Positions 10,160 through 22,450 of a DNA stretch of 64,000 nt are shown piece after piece. The position numbers and the translations under genes were made by a program. The stretch is from Cyathus striatus (lineage: Eukaryota; Basidiomycota; Agaricomycetes; Agaricales; Nidulariaceae). The DNA lies in NCBI GenBank assembly GCA_025738555.1, contig JAOVFP010000010.1:2666001-2730000 (forward strand), given 5' to 3'. Below the pieces are notes generated by a model, which had not been told where the DNA came from, ran no database searches, and saw nothing but the letters and a program-made list of their open reading frames with translations. Numbering within the stretch: position 1 is the stretch's first letter; every line of letters begins with the position of its first letter.

Positions 10160-13100
10160 GTCTCGTGAACTTAACGATGAGCGCAATACCGATGCGTGGT
10201 CATGTGATGTTGTTGATATTGCCGATGAAGCTTGCAGCCTTGAAGTTGAAGCGTTGACACCGTTCTCTCCCAGTGTCTACCATGATTATCATTGCTGGCT
10301 ACGGCTTTGAGCATTCTTGACCGACTTTCCGAAAAAGGAGATCTGTACTACAATAGGTAGATATATAGCCTGGGCAAGTTTCGCTGTTCTTTCATTTCAA
10401 CGTCCTGCTCATTGTCCATACAGCGTTTGGGGTGAGCAACAGGAAGCACTGAAATGGCCCACTGTGACCCTCCCCTTGGACTTTCTCGTCCCCAAATTCA
10501 CCGGCCATCGCTCTCTGCGCACACTCCCTTTCTGGACATGAGCCGTGCTTGGAAGGCTAGTGTACAGTACGACCTCAGCATGATTTGTTCCACCCCAAGA
10601 CCGATAAACTTTAGCTGTTCCTGCGCCCCGGTCCTCATATTCTCGAAGATCGCTATCCTCTTCCAGCTGCCATCAAGTTCCTGGTGTAGGGAAGAATACT
10701 GGTCACAACTACACGCTGCTCTCGGAGGTCACAAGATGGGGGTGGATAGTGGTGTTACGGAGGTCAACTGGTACGTGTATATTCGCGTTTCTCTCTTTCG
10801 GTTGTATGAGAAGCCCACTTACCCCCGTTTCCCTATCCTAGCTGCTGCACCCACCATGCGAGCAGAAGACAGTGCGCCTTCACTTACCGTTGGTGGCACA
10901 TACTAACGCTCCTATACAACGCGTCCTGAACATGTCGTTTTCCCTGAGTACTACACTACTCCACAATTCTAGTTACGTCCTTTTCAAGGTAGGTTTGAGC
11001 ACCTATTCTCCCACTCCTTTTAGCTATTTTCTGACTACCGCCTTCCGCAGACCAATCACCTCTCACCCGAAATGCCTCTCCCGCGCATACCCTACTCGAT
11101 AGCTGAGACTGCAGCGCCGTGGAGGGAGTTCAGTGACATATTTTACTCCAGAGCGAAGGACTGTTAAGCGGGTTGTTCAGGTGCCATTTGAAGGCACAGT
11201 ATACTGAGCAAAGGTTCGTTTCTGATTTTATCACCCGACATCGTTCAACTTACTAAATTTAAATCCATTCTTCTTTTCTCCAGGACTTCATTCGTATGAA
11301 AGTAAAAGCCACCTCCATACGCCCGCAATGCGTTATGTCCAACTTCGTAGATGATTTTGTTCGTCGTTCTCTCCTCTCGCTGGAGATGAATGGACTGCCT
11401 ACCGTCGTACTCCTGGCTCACCATCCATTCCTTCACGTACCGGCCCTCGGAATTGCGTCCTGACTACCTACCGTGGTCCACCGACATCGCACTCGAAATG
11501 CATTGGCATACTAAGTTCACAGTCGACTTTCGCAAGCGCATTTAACAGATATTTGGAAGAGGAGTGGGGGATGTCCAGGAGGTCTTTCGTACGTCAGCTG
11601 ATGACGTTGCGATGGATGGAGGTAGCAGTTGTTTGTTCGGTTCACGGCGTACGTTTGCTTACACTAAGGTCACTTCCGTCTTTCTCCAGCTGTACAAGTA
11701 GAAGCGGCAGTAGCCTATAAACCCCTTGCTCCCACAACGTTTGAAATATAACACCCAAAGGCTTATGTTGATTTGGCCTCTCGATCTCCGACCGCCAGCT
11801 TCCCACCGGGAATGTCCCCTGGTCACTATCCATCATACGGCTAGTCCTACCACCGAGCCTTACTGTGCTTGTGCTCGGGGTGAGAGGAGGCAATGGGTTA
11901 CCGGAAATGGATATCAGTGCGGGTTCGTGAATCACCCCGCGAATTGATTACCTCTTGAACATGTTATACCACTACTTGTAGATCTACATCCTGGCTTGCT
12001 GTACACTCCAGCGAAAGGGCTGAAGCTGCAGATGGAAAGGCAGCCGATATGAGACCTTACTACATCGACCTGCACATATTCTGGATTGGGAAAAACCTGT
12101 ATGAAGCTCGCAACTTCCGCTCTTCGTTTGATACTACCCTGGGGTGCACAGCGTGTTACGGCGTGGGTACATTGTTTTTAACTTTTAGACTCCGTGGAGG
12201 GTGAGGTGGGTTGATGCGCGTATTATGTGCTGGCTAGAGCTGCTTTCGCATCACTTTCCCAAGTCCCCAAATCTTTTCTTCATCTTTCTCTTTCTTCTTT
12301 TGCCTCTTCGTCCATTGGATCACTAACACCTCTCCCAAACAGAAAACCCTCACTTCGTACGACTCGTCACACACCGCCTCCTCGAGGCCACACCAGACAA
12401 CAGAATGGCCGCTCTCGGCGGGCATCACGACAAGCGAGCAATGCGGTTGTGGGCGCAGGCCCCGCTGCCCAACCCTCTGCTCGTTCGACACCCAGGCTCC
12501 CTTCGCTGCAAATCACCGTGTTCTACTTCAGGTACTAATATCGTTGTAATCTCAACTTCCCTACGTTTCGTTACTGTAGCGCGTAGATGTACACAATCGC
12601 TTTTATCTCCTAACGTCACGCCTTAAGACCGAATACATCCTTTATTTCACATGAGCATCGCTCTTGCGCGTCTATGTTGATGGATATATTTTTGTGCAAA
12701 TCGATTAGATGGAACCATGATGTGTGGGTATGTACTACTTGAAGGAGGTTATGGGCGCATATGGCATGATACTTTCCATACTGTGCATACAGTGTTTTCT
12801 TAGCATGTCGCCTGTCGAAGATATATGTAAACAACATGTGCGTAAGTACATGATTGTCGATATATTAGATTACGAATTCTTAACCAATACCCTATCGTAC
12901 TGGTACAACATCAACCAGTCGCCCATACTTCAGGGCAAAGCCTGACAGAACCCTTCCTAAGGCAGATTTATCCTGTACGCGTATAGAGGCGTATAATTCT
13001 GTATTTTAGTACGGAGCGATTAGAACAAACTATGTAGGTATAGGCTTGGTATGTGCTACTCGATGAATGACATGGGTAGTACATGCGGCATGATACGCAT

Positions 13101-15730
13101 TAATCGATAACAGCATGATATAGACTGTTCCCAAACGATGTACTATTTTTAGGTAACAACATGAAGCATCACCTGGGGTGCCCATATGAGCTCGATCCCA
13201 TGACATGATCTTAGCAGACTGCACGGCCTGAAAGGGAGAAATCGATTGCGAGCTGTTGCCTGCTGTTGCAGTTAGATCGAAGGTCGGTGACAGGCTGTGT
13301 CCGGCACGTGAGATCCTAATGATTGGTGTTCCAAGTCTTGTTCACCTGCACCGCGCTTGGGGGAGCATCGAATTTAGAAGTAGAGCTGGCGTCGGGAAGC
13401 AGGCGTTTCTAGGTTGGAAAAGGCTTGCAAAGTAGCCTGGCTAACGATGGATAAGCTGCTGTCGAAAAGGAGGTGATAGGAGTCACATCAACCAGACACA
13501 GTAAGTATGTTTGAATCACATCACATATCCAAGAGCCAGGATGTAGAGGTTGACTCGAGAAAACAACTCAGTTCGTCGAAAAAGGGAAGGTGCGGGACTG
13601 TGGACACCCTTATACCGGGCAATTGTTCGTGTAGGTTGTACATCAGAGATGGCCTAGCATGAAGATCCATAAGTGCCATGCTCATGGATGTCTACACTTC
13701 AGGTAGGCCACCACTAGATTCTCTTTCATAGCTACGGTCAAACGAGCCCTCCCTCATGCATTTCTGCGAGTTATCCGTGCCCTCTACATCGATGCTTCTC
13801 TCCAAGATTGCGGTTATGGGAAGTAGAGGGAAACAAAACTGGGGACGTCGCCACGTAAAGGTGAAGCGATACATATGACTGCAGCTGAAGGAAGAAAGGA
13901 AGCTTCGAAAACATCTTGTGGAGAGCGAGTACGAGTCGAGGTGCGGTGGTAACTCTACATCTTGAGAGGTAGCGGGACTAGACGACACATCAACGAAGAA
14001 CTCTTCCAGGGACTTGATGCTAGTCGAAGAGGAGAAACGGGGACATAAGATCGCTAGGGATGGCTGTCATCGATCCATCCCGGGAATGGAATTCACTGGT
14101 TGGCTTTAAGGGCTTGGTGTAAATGGACATGATGAACGTATAATTGTCGTCATACAAGGGTCGTAGCACTCCAGCCAGTCTGAGTTTGAGGAGTAGCTGT
14201 CGTCGCGAAAGGGAGAGTAGTAGGGACCTCCAAGTCGTAGCAAGCTGCAAAGCTTGCAGCAGAGGATGTGTGGTGTCGAGTGGGGAGTGGAGGAGGAAAC
14301 ATCACAGGAAATGGATGATTGGATTTATGCTGTTGGTTAGAATTCGTAGGAAACCCAGCGTGAACAGAGTCGACAATGTGGCGTCCGTGATGGCAAAGCA
14401 GAACAGACTACACGCCGACGAAGGTGCCGTGAGTAGTGCTCGTCTGTAAAGCCGACAGGGCTAACATCCCGGCCCATGACCTTTCAGATCATGGGCGAGA
14501 ATACACAGTTGGCATGAGAGGCTGGTGACGAGAAAGCCTTCCAAATGATGTACTCAAGTGGGATCGTGATCTTCCGCGGGCCAGAGCAGTAGAACGTGGT
14601 GGCATATCATGCTCGTGCCTGAGTGCTGGAGGAAGGAGTGGAGAACAACGTTAGCGGACGGGACGATGGAAGCGAAAGAAAGTGACTACATACCTTCTTG
14701 CGTAGACCACAACGAACCGCCCTCGCAAATCATCCCATCCTCCTCGAGTACCACGACAATCCACCCTGATATCTCTTCATCCGTCATCTCGACCGCAACT
14801 ATGTGATGACCTGGCTGCTGGGCCCAGAGTACAAGGGTAAGAGATTCATGTGTCCCCAGCTGGACGAGACAGCGAGGATTTGAGTACGCAGCTGGACTTC
14901 GAGTTTCGCATTGAGGCATGTTGCTGATCTTTATGTGGCTGGGGCTACTGAAGGAGCACACGTAAACTTACTGATGTCCGGGAGAGAAATTTGAGAACGC
15001 ACCTTGTTCTAAGATGAAACGGCAGTGAACAACCTCTCAATCTTCCATGGTTCAATTTTGTGCTGAATCCCTTCTACTTTCTATCCTGAGTCCAGCTGCG
15101 GAACGGGGTCTATGATGACGAGGGTATGAGGCGGCTGTAATGGGGGGGCTGTAGTCAGAACACAATTAATATGAACGGGAAGAAGGGAGTTTGTACCTAA
15201 ACTAGCAAGGATAAGGTTGAACGGTGGGATGGTTGAGTGACGCGCTGGCAAGGACGTGTTCTGTGTACGTTGAATGGCGTTCTGAGCACGTGTTGCAGAA
15301 GTGTAGAGTGCGCAGCCCATAATGCATAAGTACTCGCATGAGAGGAAAGAACGTCTGTAAGAAACGAAGGCAATCTAAGCAGGTTTTAGTTCAACGTATG
15401 CAAGAATGTGGTGTGTACCAGTTGTACCACCGCAATACCTCGGCTACACACGATTGGCACTCTCACCTCAGGCCTCAGCGCTCAGCACTAGGAGATAAGC
15501 GAACAGTGCGTGCGGTGGACAGATTGGTTAGGCTGAAGGTCTTTCTTCGGGAGGTAATTTGAATGACGCCCGCCAGGTGCATGAGGTCGTGGACTAGATA
15601 TCAACAGGAAGACATATTTTAAGACATAGTACAACACTATGGGAGGGCGGCACGAAAGCAATGACGGCGCTTAGTCGGCAATATCAACAGCGTCACGTTA
15701 CTTCAGGTCCAATTTATCGCATATCGATGT
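10160..15730 (+). repeat. Composite repeat, copy 2 (about 5.6 kb, plus orientation)
   Basis: Collinear with 34916-42010 and with the reverse complement of 15880-20790. The left end (about 10160-10310) read in reverse resembles the right end (about 15650-15730): both contain a GCTT-GTCGGCAATA-like core followed by a GTCAC-rich stretch, so the unit appears to have inverted termini. Relative to copy 6 it lacks about 360 bp carrying an ETFDH exon (37083-37440) and lacks both solo LTRs. Exon/intron-like signals are present, for example GTAGGT near 10987 with CTGAC and CGCAG by 11050, and GTAGCA near 11621 with TTTCTCCAG by 11689. The short frames are not supported as genes. Confidence 0.7.
10371..11880 (+). 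repeat. About 1.5-kb near-identical tract shared with 35436-36945
   Basis: Within the otherwise diverged copies 2 and 6, this tract is almost identical and keeps a constant offset of 25,065 bases, without indels, from at least 10454 to 11740. Flanking sequence before about 10370 and after about 11880 differs at many positions and has indels. A 150-codon frame at 10454-10906 is identical in both copies. That reflects the recent copying and is not evidence that it is coding. Confidence 0.75.
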
Positions 15731-15879
15731 CGCGATCATTGGCACCATTCCTCCCGGAGGCAGTTTCTCAGTCTGGGCGGTCCATCCCATGCACTGTCCG
15801 CCCATCGACATCCTCGGACATAGACCCGACAGTACCTAATCTTTTGTCTCTTCTGGCAAGATCTTCCGGTAGCTGAGCT

Positions 15880-18800
15880 GGAACGGTATGGATACCAGTG
15901 GTACAGATCCAGAAATTACGAGGTGAATAGTTGCGGTGATTCGTCAACGCAGGTCGTAGGGTATGCAGTCCCTTTGCTTTCTATCTTCATCATTGTATCA
16001 CTTGCTAACTTCAATTCCTTCTGTAAAATGCCCAGCTGCGCGCAAGCATATGCCATGATCCACCAACGCCGGATCCTCAAGATCTGAATTCTACTGTATA
16101 TGTCCACGTTGACTTGCATACTCTCTGTCACTCTTGCCCACGTAGAACTATGAATCGCAGTCGCAGCCCAGCGGTACGGATGCTTGCAAGAGAATATAGT
16201 GTGAATAGTAGTGGTCGGTGAGAAGGGTATGGTGATTCTTCGGCGGTTCGTGTGCATCTAGGCTTGACGAAGGTATGCAGTCGCTTTCTTTTGCTTTCGT
16301 TATACTCTCTGCTAATATAGGTCTCGGTTCTAACCTCCAGCACGCAAACACGAGCACAACATCCCAGCACGCTCTACTGCCCTGGCCCACGGAGAGCCAC
16401 GAAAACATGAGCACACCATTAGCAAGATTCCTCATGACGCGTTACCGGCCGTCTCATACTAAACATGCGTTCTCGCGTCCTGGATATCTATCAAAAGACC
16501 GTCTGCTATAAGACGAGTACCAGCCTTGGTGATTTCGTCAACCTGGGTGTTCTATCCCGACATCGCAAGCGCTGCCTCGTTGGTTCCATTGCGTGAATCC
16601 AACCATCCATTTCCTACGATGTTACCTCTTCCATCCCCCACTCGACACCGCACATCCTCCACCGCAAGTCTTGCAGCTTGTTACGACTTCGAGGTTGAGA
16701 ACAAGCTCGTTGTACTTGACATCGGCCTTTTGGCATGAATAGCTCACGGGAAAGCACGAGGGCTCGTTTGGCCGGTACCTATGACAGATAGGAGTTTAGC
16801 GATGACTTTCCTCCTAAGGTATAGGCATCCAAGAGGATGTACTTATGCTCGACGAACCAAGTTCCTTTTGAGTCAATATTGAGTCCTGGCTCTTGATCCT
16901 GGACATGTTATGTGATTCACACTTATCGACAGAAGCTTACCTATCGTTCGTCTGCCTTGTATGCATGTTCTTTCCAGCCTAGAAACACTCGCTCCCCGAT
17001 GCCGGTAGTAAGTGGTTCATTGTTTGGGGACACAAATATCAAGTGGTCATCGATTAATACAGTACACATCATGCCGCATGCACCTATGCCCTTCTTCGAG
17101 TACCACATATCAAACACGTACTTCCACAATTCGTTCAATCGCTTCGTACTAGGGTGCATAGTTATACGCCTCTTTACCTGTACAGCATAAATCTGCCACA
17201 AGGAAGGCTTCCATCAGGCTTTGTCTTAGCGTATAGGCGACTAATTGATGTTGGATTGATGTCATTACTATACCTTACCATACAATCGATTAGTACAAAG
17301 ACCTCTTAACCTAATCGATCCGTATTGTCTATCTTCGACAGGCGACCACTAGCTGCTAAGAATACATTGGTTTATGGGAAACACCATGCCATATGCGCCC
17401 ATACCCTCTTCGAGCAACACATACCCACACATCATGATTCGATCGATGTAATCAGTAATCGATTTGTATATAAATACATCCATGATGATCCACCAACATC
17501 GGCGTGTGAGCGATGCTCATGTGAAAATAAAGGATGCATTCGATCCGATGGCATGACGTTAGGAGATAAAAGCGACTGCGTGGCGTATACCCACCTACCT
17601 ACACATTTCATTCTAATCGATCTAATCGATTTGTACTAAAAATATCCATTAGCATGAGAGCGATGCTCATCTGAACATCAGGGCGGCATACGATCCTAAG
17701 ACGGTGACATTTGCAGACTGTACAACATGCGAACGGCAACAGCTACTGCGTACCATTATGGCCGTGAAGTTTGAACGATTTCGAACAAGCGAATGAACGT
17801 GTTCGAAATCCACCCTCTAGACGTATACGGGGGTACACACCATACGCCAAGCTGCAGTGGGCTGTGGCGAGACCTAGCGAAGTCGGGGTAATAACGAGAG
17901 GAGGAACCTGAGGCATAACGCGGTGATTTACAACGAAGGGAGCCTGGGTGTTGAAAGAGTAGAGGGTTGGGCGGCGGGGCCTGCGCTAACAACCACATTG
18001 CTCTCCTTACCGGCTTCAAGCTGGTCCATGGATTGCATCGTCTCTGCAACACGCGAATGCGCGGGCTGGACTTTGGGTGGTTCGTCCCTGTTAGGACGCT
18101 GCACCCTGAGTGGCCTCAGCATCAGTACGCTCAGTATTTCATAGAAAGCAGCTCAGCAGCTAACATCCCGCTCTTCATCATTGCATGTTCCTTTGATCTT
18201 GGCGATATCCACGAACCCAGCTGGGCGTCCAATCAGCGCACCATCGGGAGAGTGAAGCTTGGGAAGAATTGGAAGCTGCCTTCGTTTGAGGACTCTGGGT
18301 CCATAGGACAGGCGGGTGGAGGATCTGCTTATGAGTGTTCTGACGTATGGGCGATGTTTCATTCCCTACAAGGAAAAGGTGGGAAGAAGGGTAGGAAAGA
18401 GGAATCAAAGGGAGACGTGCTTGGGATTCATTGTATGGCATCCATAGGAGAGAGTGCAGGGAGACGGGGTGCGGTTCCGCCAGTGGTGGTATAATGTATT
18501 GAATAAAATGACGGGAAAGGGTAATATAATCACGGGGGAATCCATGCCAGCACCGATATCCCTGTCTGATAACACACTGCCCCCTCCCACCTCGAGCACG
18601 AGCACCACCAACAATAAGCCCGGCGGTAACATTAGTCATACGATGGAAGACAACTAGGGGACATTTCCAGTGGGAGGCCGGAGGACGAAGAGCCGACCCA
18701 CGTACGCAGCTAGACTTTATGCTTTGAATCTTGTTACTGGAGGAGGAAATGCACAGGATGCCGCTGCTTCCCCTTGCGCAACTTGAAAAGTAGAAAAAGA

Positions 18801-20790
18801 AACCTAGCGTCAGCAAACCTACGCCGTGGGTCCTGCAACACGAATGCATACCTCCTCCATCACAATATCATCAACCAACATTCAAACAACATCCCGAAAA
18901 GCCCCTCATCGCTCTACCCGATATCCGTTAAATGCACTTACGAAAGTTGATTGAAACTTGCTACACGAAAGTATCTCGAGTGCGAGGTTGTTGGACTACA
19001 GAGGGTAGTTAGAACGTGATTCATATAAATGAGATGATGTACATGTATACCTACCTTAGCTGAACGCCAGTACGTGAACGTAAGGTAGGAGGACCAGGAC
19101 ACGGGTAAGAGATCCTGCGTCACCAACGAGAATAGACGACAAGAAGCAACATCATGTGCACGGTTGGTGTATCCCTGTTCACTGGGCACCTGCCTCCTCC
19201 CACCTCGAGCACAAACACAATAAAGGCCTGACTGTAAGACTTGGTCGTGCGATGGAAAGCGACCAGGCGACGTTCCTGGTCGGAGGCTGGTGGTCGGAGG
19301 ACGAGATGCCAAGCCAACGTAAGGGTGTTATGCTTCAAAGATCTCGTTTCGCGTGATGGTGGCGTACGGGCTGTTACTGTACTGCCTCTCTTCGTACGGC
19401 TGGAGAAAGGGAAGAGACTTAACGTCAGTAGGACGACATGAATTGAACAAAACGATAGCTTACGTGCATCCATCGCAATGACATCATTCCATACCCAAAC
19501 AACCTCTTGAAGGACCCCACTCCTGTACCCAACATCTCTTAAATGCGCATGTGACAGACGACGACGAACTTGGTACGCGAAAGCATTCCATGTGTGAATG
19601 TGGTTGACCGGGGTGGGTAGTAGTGGGTATTCAGGACGTGATTCACACGAATGAGATGATGTAAGTGGGTGCCCACCTCAACTGGGCGTCAAACGTGGAG
19701 GTAAGGTTCCTGAGGAGTACCAGGAGGACACAGGGAAACAGTCCTTGCGTCGCCAACGAGAAGAGATGACGAGAAAAATTGTGTACGCTGGTGGAGTTTA
19801 GGCTACGAGCGGGATCACATTGCTGACGTAGGGGCTGGGCCCTGCGGAAACTGGAGAAAGATGAAATAGGCTAAGCCGTACGACGCAGGAGGAAATAAAT
19901 AAATGTCGAACCATTATCCAGCGTACCACCGCACCACATGGCACTCAGACGATCCGCTACACGTCCCATCGTTCCCCCTACTACATTCTGATGATGCAGA
20001 TATCCTTTCCACCCTCCTGCGTAGTTCCAACTACGAAACAGCATATGTGCATACGAAGGTAGGTGGTTGATCTGTAGAAGGCGATAGTCAGAACATAACT
20101 CAATGGAGTGTGATGATGGGTGGTCGAACGTACCTCGGAAAGGATGAGGCTAGAGTTGTCGAGTAGTGAGCAGCACTCGTGAAAACGGCATTCTCAGGAC
20201 GCGTTGTGAAGGAGTGTAGCCGTTAGTGTCACCAAGGACTAGTGAAGTAACGCTGTCTTCTGCTCTCACGTGGAGTGGAACGGCTGTAGAAGAGAAAACT
20301 AGCGTAAGTGGGCTGTTCGTACGGAAGGAAGGTGAAACGTGAACGGAGTACGTACGAGCGACCTCCGCCATTCTTAATGTTCCTTCCATCTGTGGACTCA
20401 GCAGCGCGTGATTGTGGGCTGTGGCTAGTATTCTCCCTACACCAGAACTTTGATGGGAGATGGGAGCACGGGGTCGGAGGTCGTACAGCGCACAACCTTT
20501 CAGAGCAAAGTTTCTATCTGTTAAAACGTTGAAACGTTGAAATGTTGACGCGTGACGGCCCGCGGGTCTGGACTACCCACTGCTACAGTTCAGTACTCCT
20601 TTCCTCGAAAGTCGGTCGGGAATGCTTGATAGTCAAAATCGTAGCCAGCAATGATGGTGGAAAACGGGAAGAACGACCTCGGCGCTTCGTCGGCAATGCA
20701 AACAAGCGTCACGTTACCGCCCATCAATATGGTCGCGCTCGTCGTTTATCACAACTTGGTCAGACTCACGACAACGACGACGACGACGAA
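15880..20790 (-). repeat. Composite repeat, copy 3 (about 4.9 kb, minus orientation)
   Basis: Segments run in reverse relative to copy 2: 15880-16450 matches the reverse complement of about 14600-14960; 16527-16740 matches about 14220-14440; 16940-17580 matches about 12590-13230; 17800-18050 matches about 12400-12560; 18310-20790 matches the subunit region and the left end of copy 2. With copy 2 it forms a large inverted arrangement centred near 15.8 kb. It carries an ETFDH exon remnant (18150-18365), two diverged internal subunits about 600 bp apart (TGCCTCCTCCCACCTCGAGC near 19190 and its relative near 18585), and repeated intron-like signals on the minus strand. Confidence 0.7.
18150..18365 (-). 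pseudogene. ETF-ubiquinone oxidoreductase (ETFDH) exon remnant in copy 3
   Basis: ETFDH is the mitochondrial inner-membrane flavo-iron-sulfur protein that passes electrons from ETF to ubiquinone. The minus-strand translation reads KHRPYVRTLI, then RLSYGPRVL, then PKLHSPDGALIG, then GFVDIAKIKGT, in the order of the family block around the Y-G-A-R and P-K-I-K-G-T motifs. A pyrimidine-rich acceptor ending TTGTAG lies just before it, as at an exon start. It is broken after the KIKGT motif by a frameshift, and several normally conserved residues are replaced, so it cannot encode a working enzyme. It is embedded in the composite repeat. Confidence 0.75.
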
Positions 20791-20884
20791 CCTTTGTAAA
20801 ACTCTTGCATCGTCTAGTTATTCTCTTGCGTGTATTCAAGACGTTGTGGCAGACGGTTGAAAAATCTTGCATTGGTGTCATGAG

Positions 20885-22450
20885 ACGTTGAACCATATTG
20901 TGTGTCCGATTGCGTTACGGGGGGGATACCAGCCTCGGGTATATGATTCGCTCTCCATTCTACACCCCATGTAACTCCTTTTCCTGTCATTCCATAACCC
21001 TTTGGTGTTGCGCAAATATGTACAGGGCTATGCTTGATACGATTGGCTAGGTACGCGCCATCTCTCAGTATGATTCAATCAAATATCTGAGCACCTCTAA
21101 CTAAACTCTGCTTCAGTACTCCCACCCACCATCATATATTTACATCGACATCCCGCCCCTCTTAACGATCACGCGTTTCTCTATAGCGAAGATCACTCCT
21201 TTATATGGGACCATGGGAGGTAATGTACTTGCCGTACGAGAGGATATAACTGAAAGATCGCAGGAAGGTAGTTTGAGCTCCTTCATTCACAGGCTATAGT
21301 ATTTACCGTTTTCCTTGTCGAAGACAACGCAAACTACCAAATAAACGTCTATCCTCTCTACGCAGTATCAAACAAACCCGAAAACTTTATCCCACTCTCC
21401 GAAGCTAACCCACGCACACAAATACATCTCGTCAATCATCCAGCCCTCCTATAAAAAGGCCGAAACCTATATGTTTCCATTAGCAATATTAGTCCGCCAG
21501 AGCCTCGCGTGATTTATGACTGGTGGTAGGGTGGAAACGGTTATGGGACGACGGTGCTCGGTTTCTGTGGTAGTTCATGGTTAAGCTGAATACGAATAAA
21601 GGTATGCTCTCACTTTCTTGCATCACCGCACAATCGCTTACACTGGGTCAGTTCCGTCTTTTTAATTGTACAAGCGTAGGCCCCATAATTCACATACCGT
21701 ACTAGACAGTGGGTTCAATGGGTTTCTACGGTACCAGATTTCACATATGTGCCCTCTGTGATTCAAAGTCTAAAAACCGTCTATTTAACCAAACGTTATG
21801 TGGATGCACTCTTGCGTTCTAGGGTCAATGACAAGCGTACATGCGTAAGGCGTGTATTCCAGCTCTGTCAGGCTTCCTTTTTTGCTCAGATACTTCCGTC
21901 GAGCCTCACATCCGCTTCTGGTAGCACGCAGCTAAGTGATGACTGGGGGGTTCCCTTGCACATTTGTTAGTTGATAGTGATCAATGTATTTTTGCTATCG
22001 CAGTAGTCAGTGACATCCTTGAGAAATACTACACACCGCCTCGTTCAAATCGACACTGAACCATCTTTGATTATTGATAGCCTTCAATCGTTGCTGTGTG
22101 GGTGAATAGAAGGAAGCAAGATGAGGTAAATTAAGTACGTGCCACGGTCGAAAAGAGGGATGAGTGTTCACATGAGAAGCACTCATAGCACCTGTGGCAC
22201 AAAAATGATTGTGATCTTTCCGGATTTGAACTTGATCATACACAAGTAAGTAGTTGGGCAGACCACATGCACTAGCATGCACTATTTGTGCCATTTGAGT
22301 CTCCATCACCGATCCGAACATCGCGCACCACTGTCATATTATATGAAGCAATAGTTCCCGGATTATATTTCCCCTCCCCTCTTCTGTATCCGCATCTCCG
22401 TCATATATTCTTCATTGCCCAACAGCAACCAGTAACCACATAGCTTGAAT
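20885..22450 (+). promoter_or_regulatory. NLR-2 5' flank (segmental duplicate of the NLR-3 flank)
   Basis: Recognisably homologous to 42920-43090, 46920-46962 and 49581-51109, which are the same flank of NLR-3 split by insertions. A further fragment (about 21436-21553) recurs at 34788-34915 next to composite-repeat copy 5. The flank contains CpG sites, in contrast with the coding region. No reading frame is supported. I did not find a convincing core promoter beyond the AT-rich stretch just before the start codon. Confidence 0.55.

Noticed and set aside
10454..10906. 150-codon plus-strand frame, identical at 35519-35971
   Set aside because: Identity between the copies is explained by the surrounding near-identical tract, which includes non-coding parts. 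The frame crosses splice-like signals, has no recognisable domain, and is not open in the diverged copy 3.
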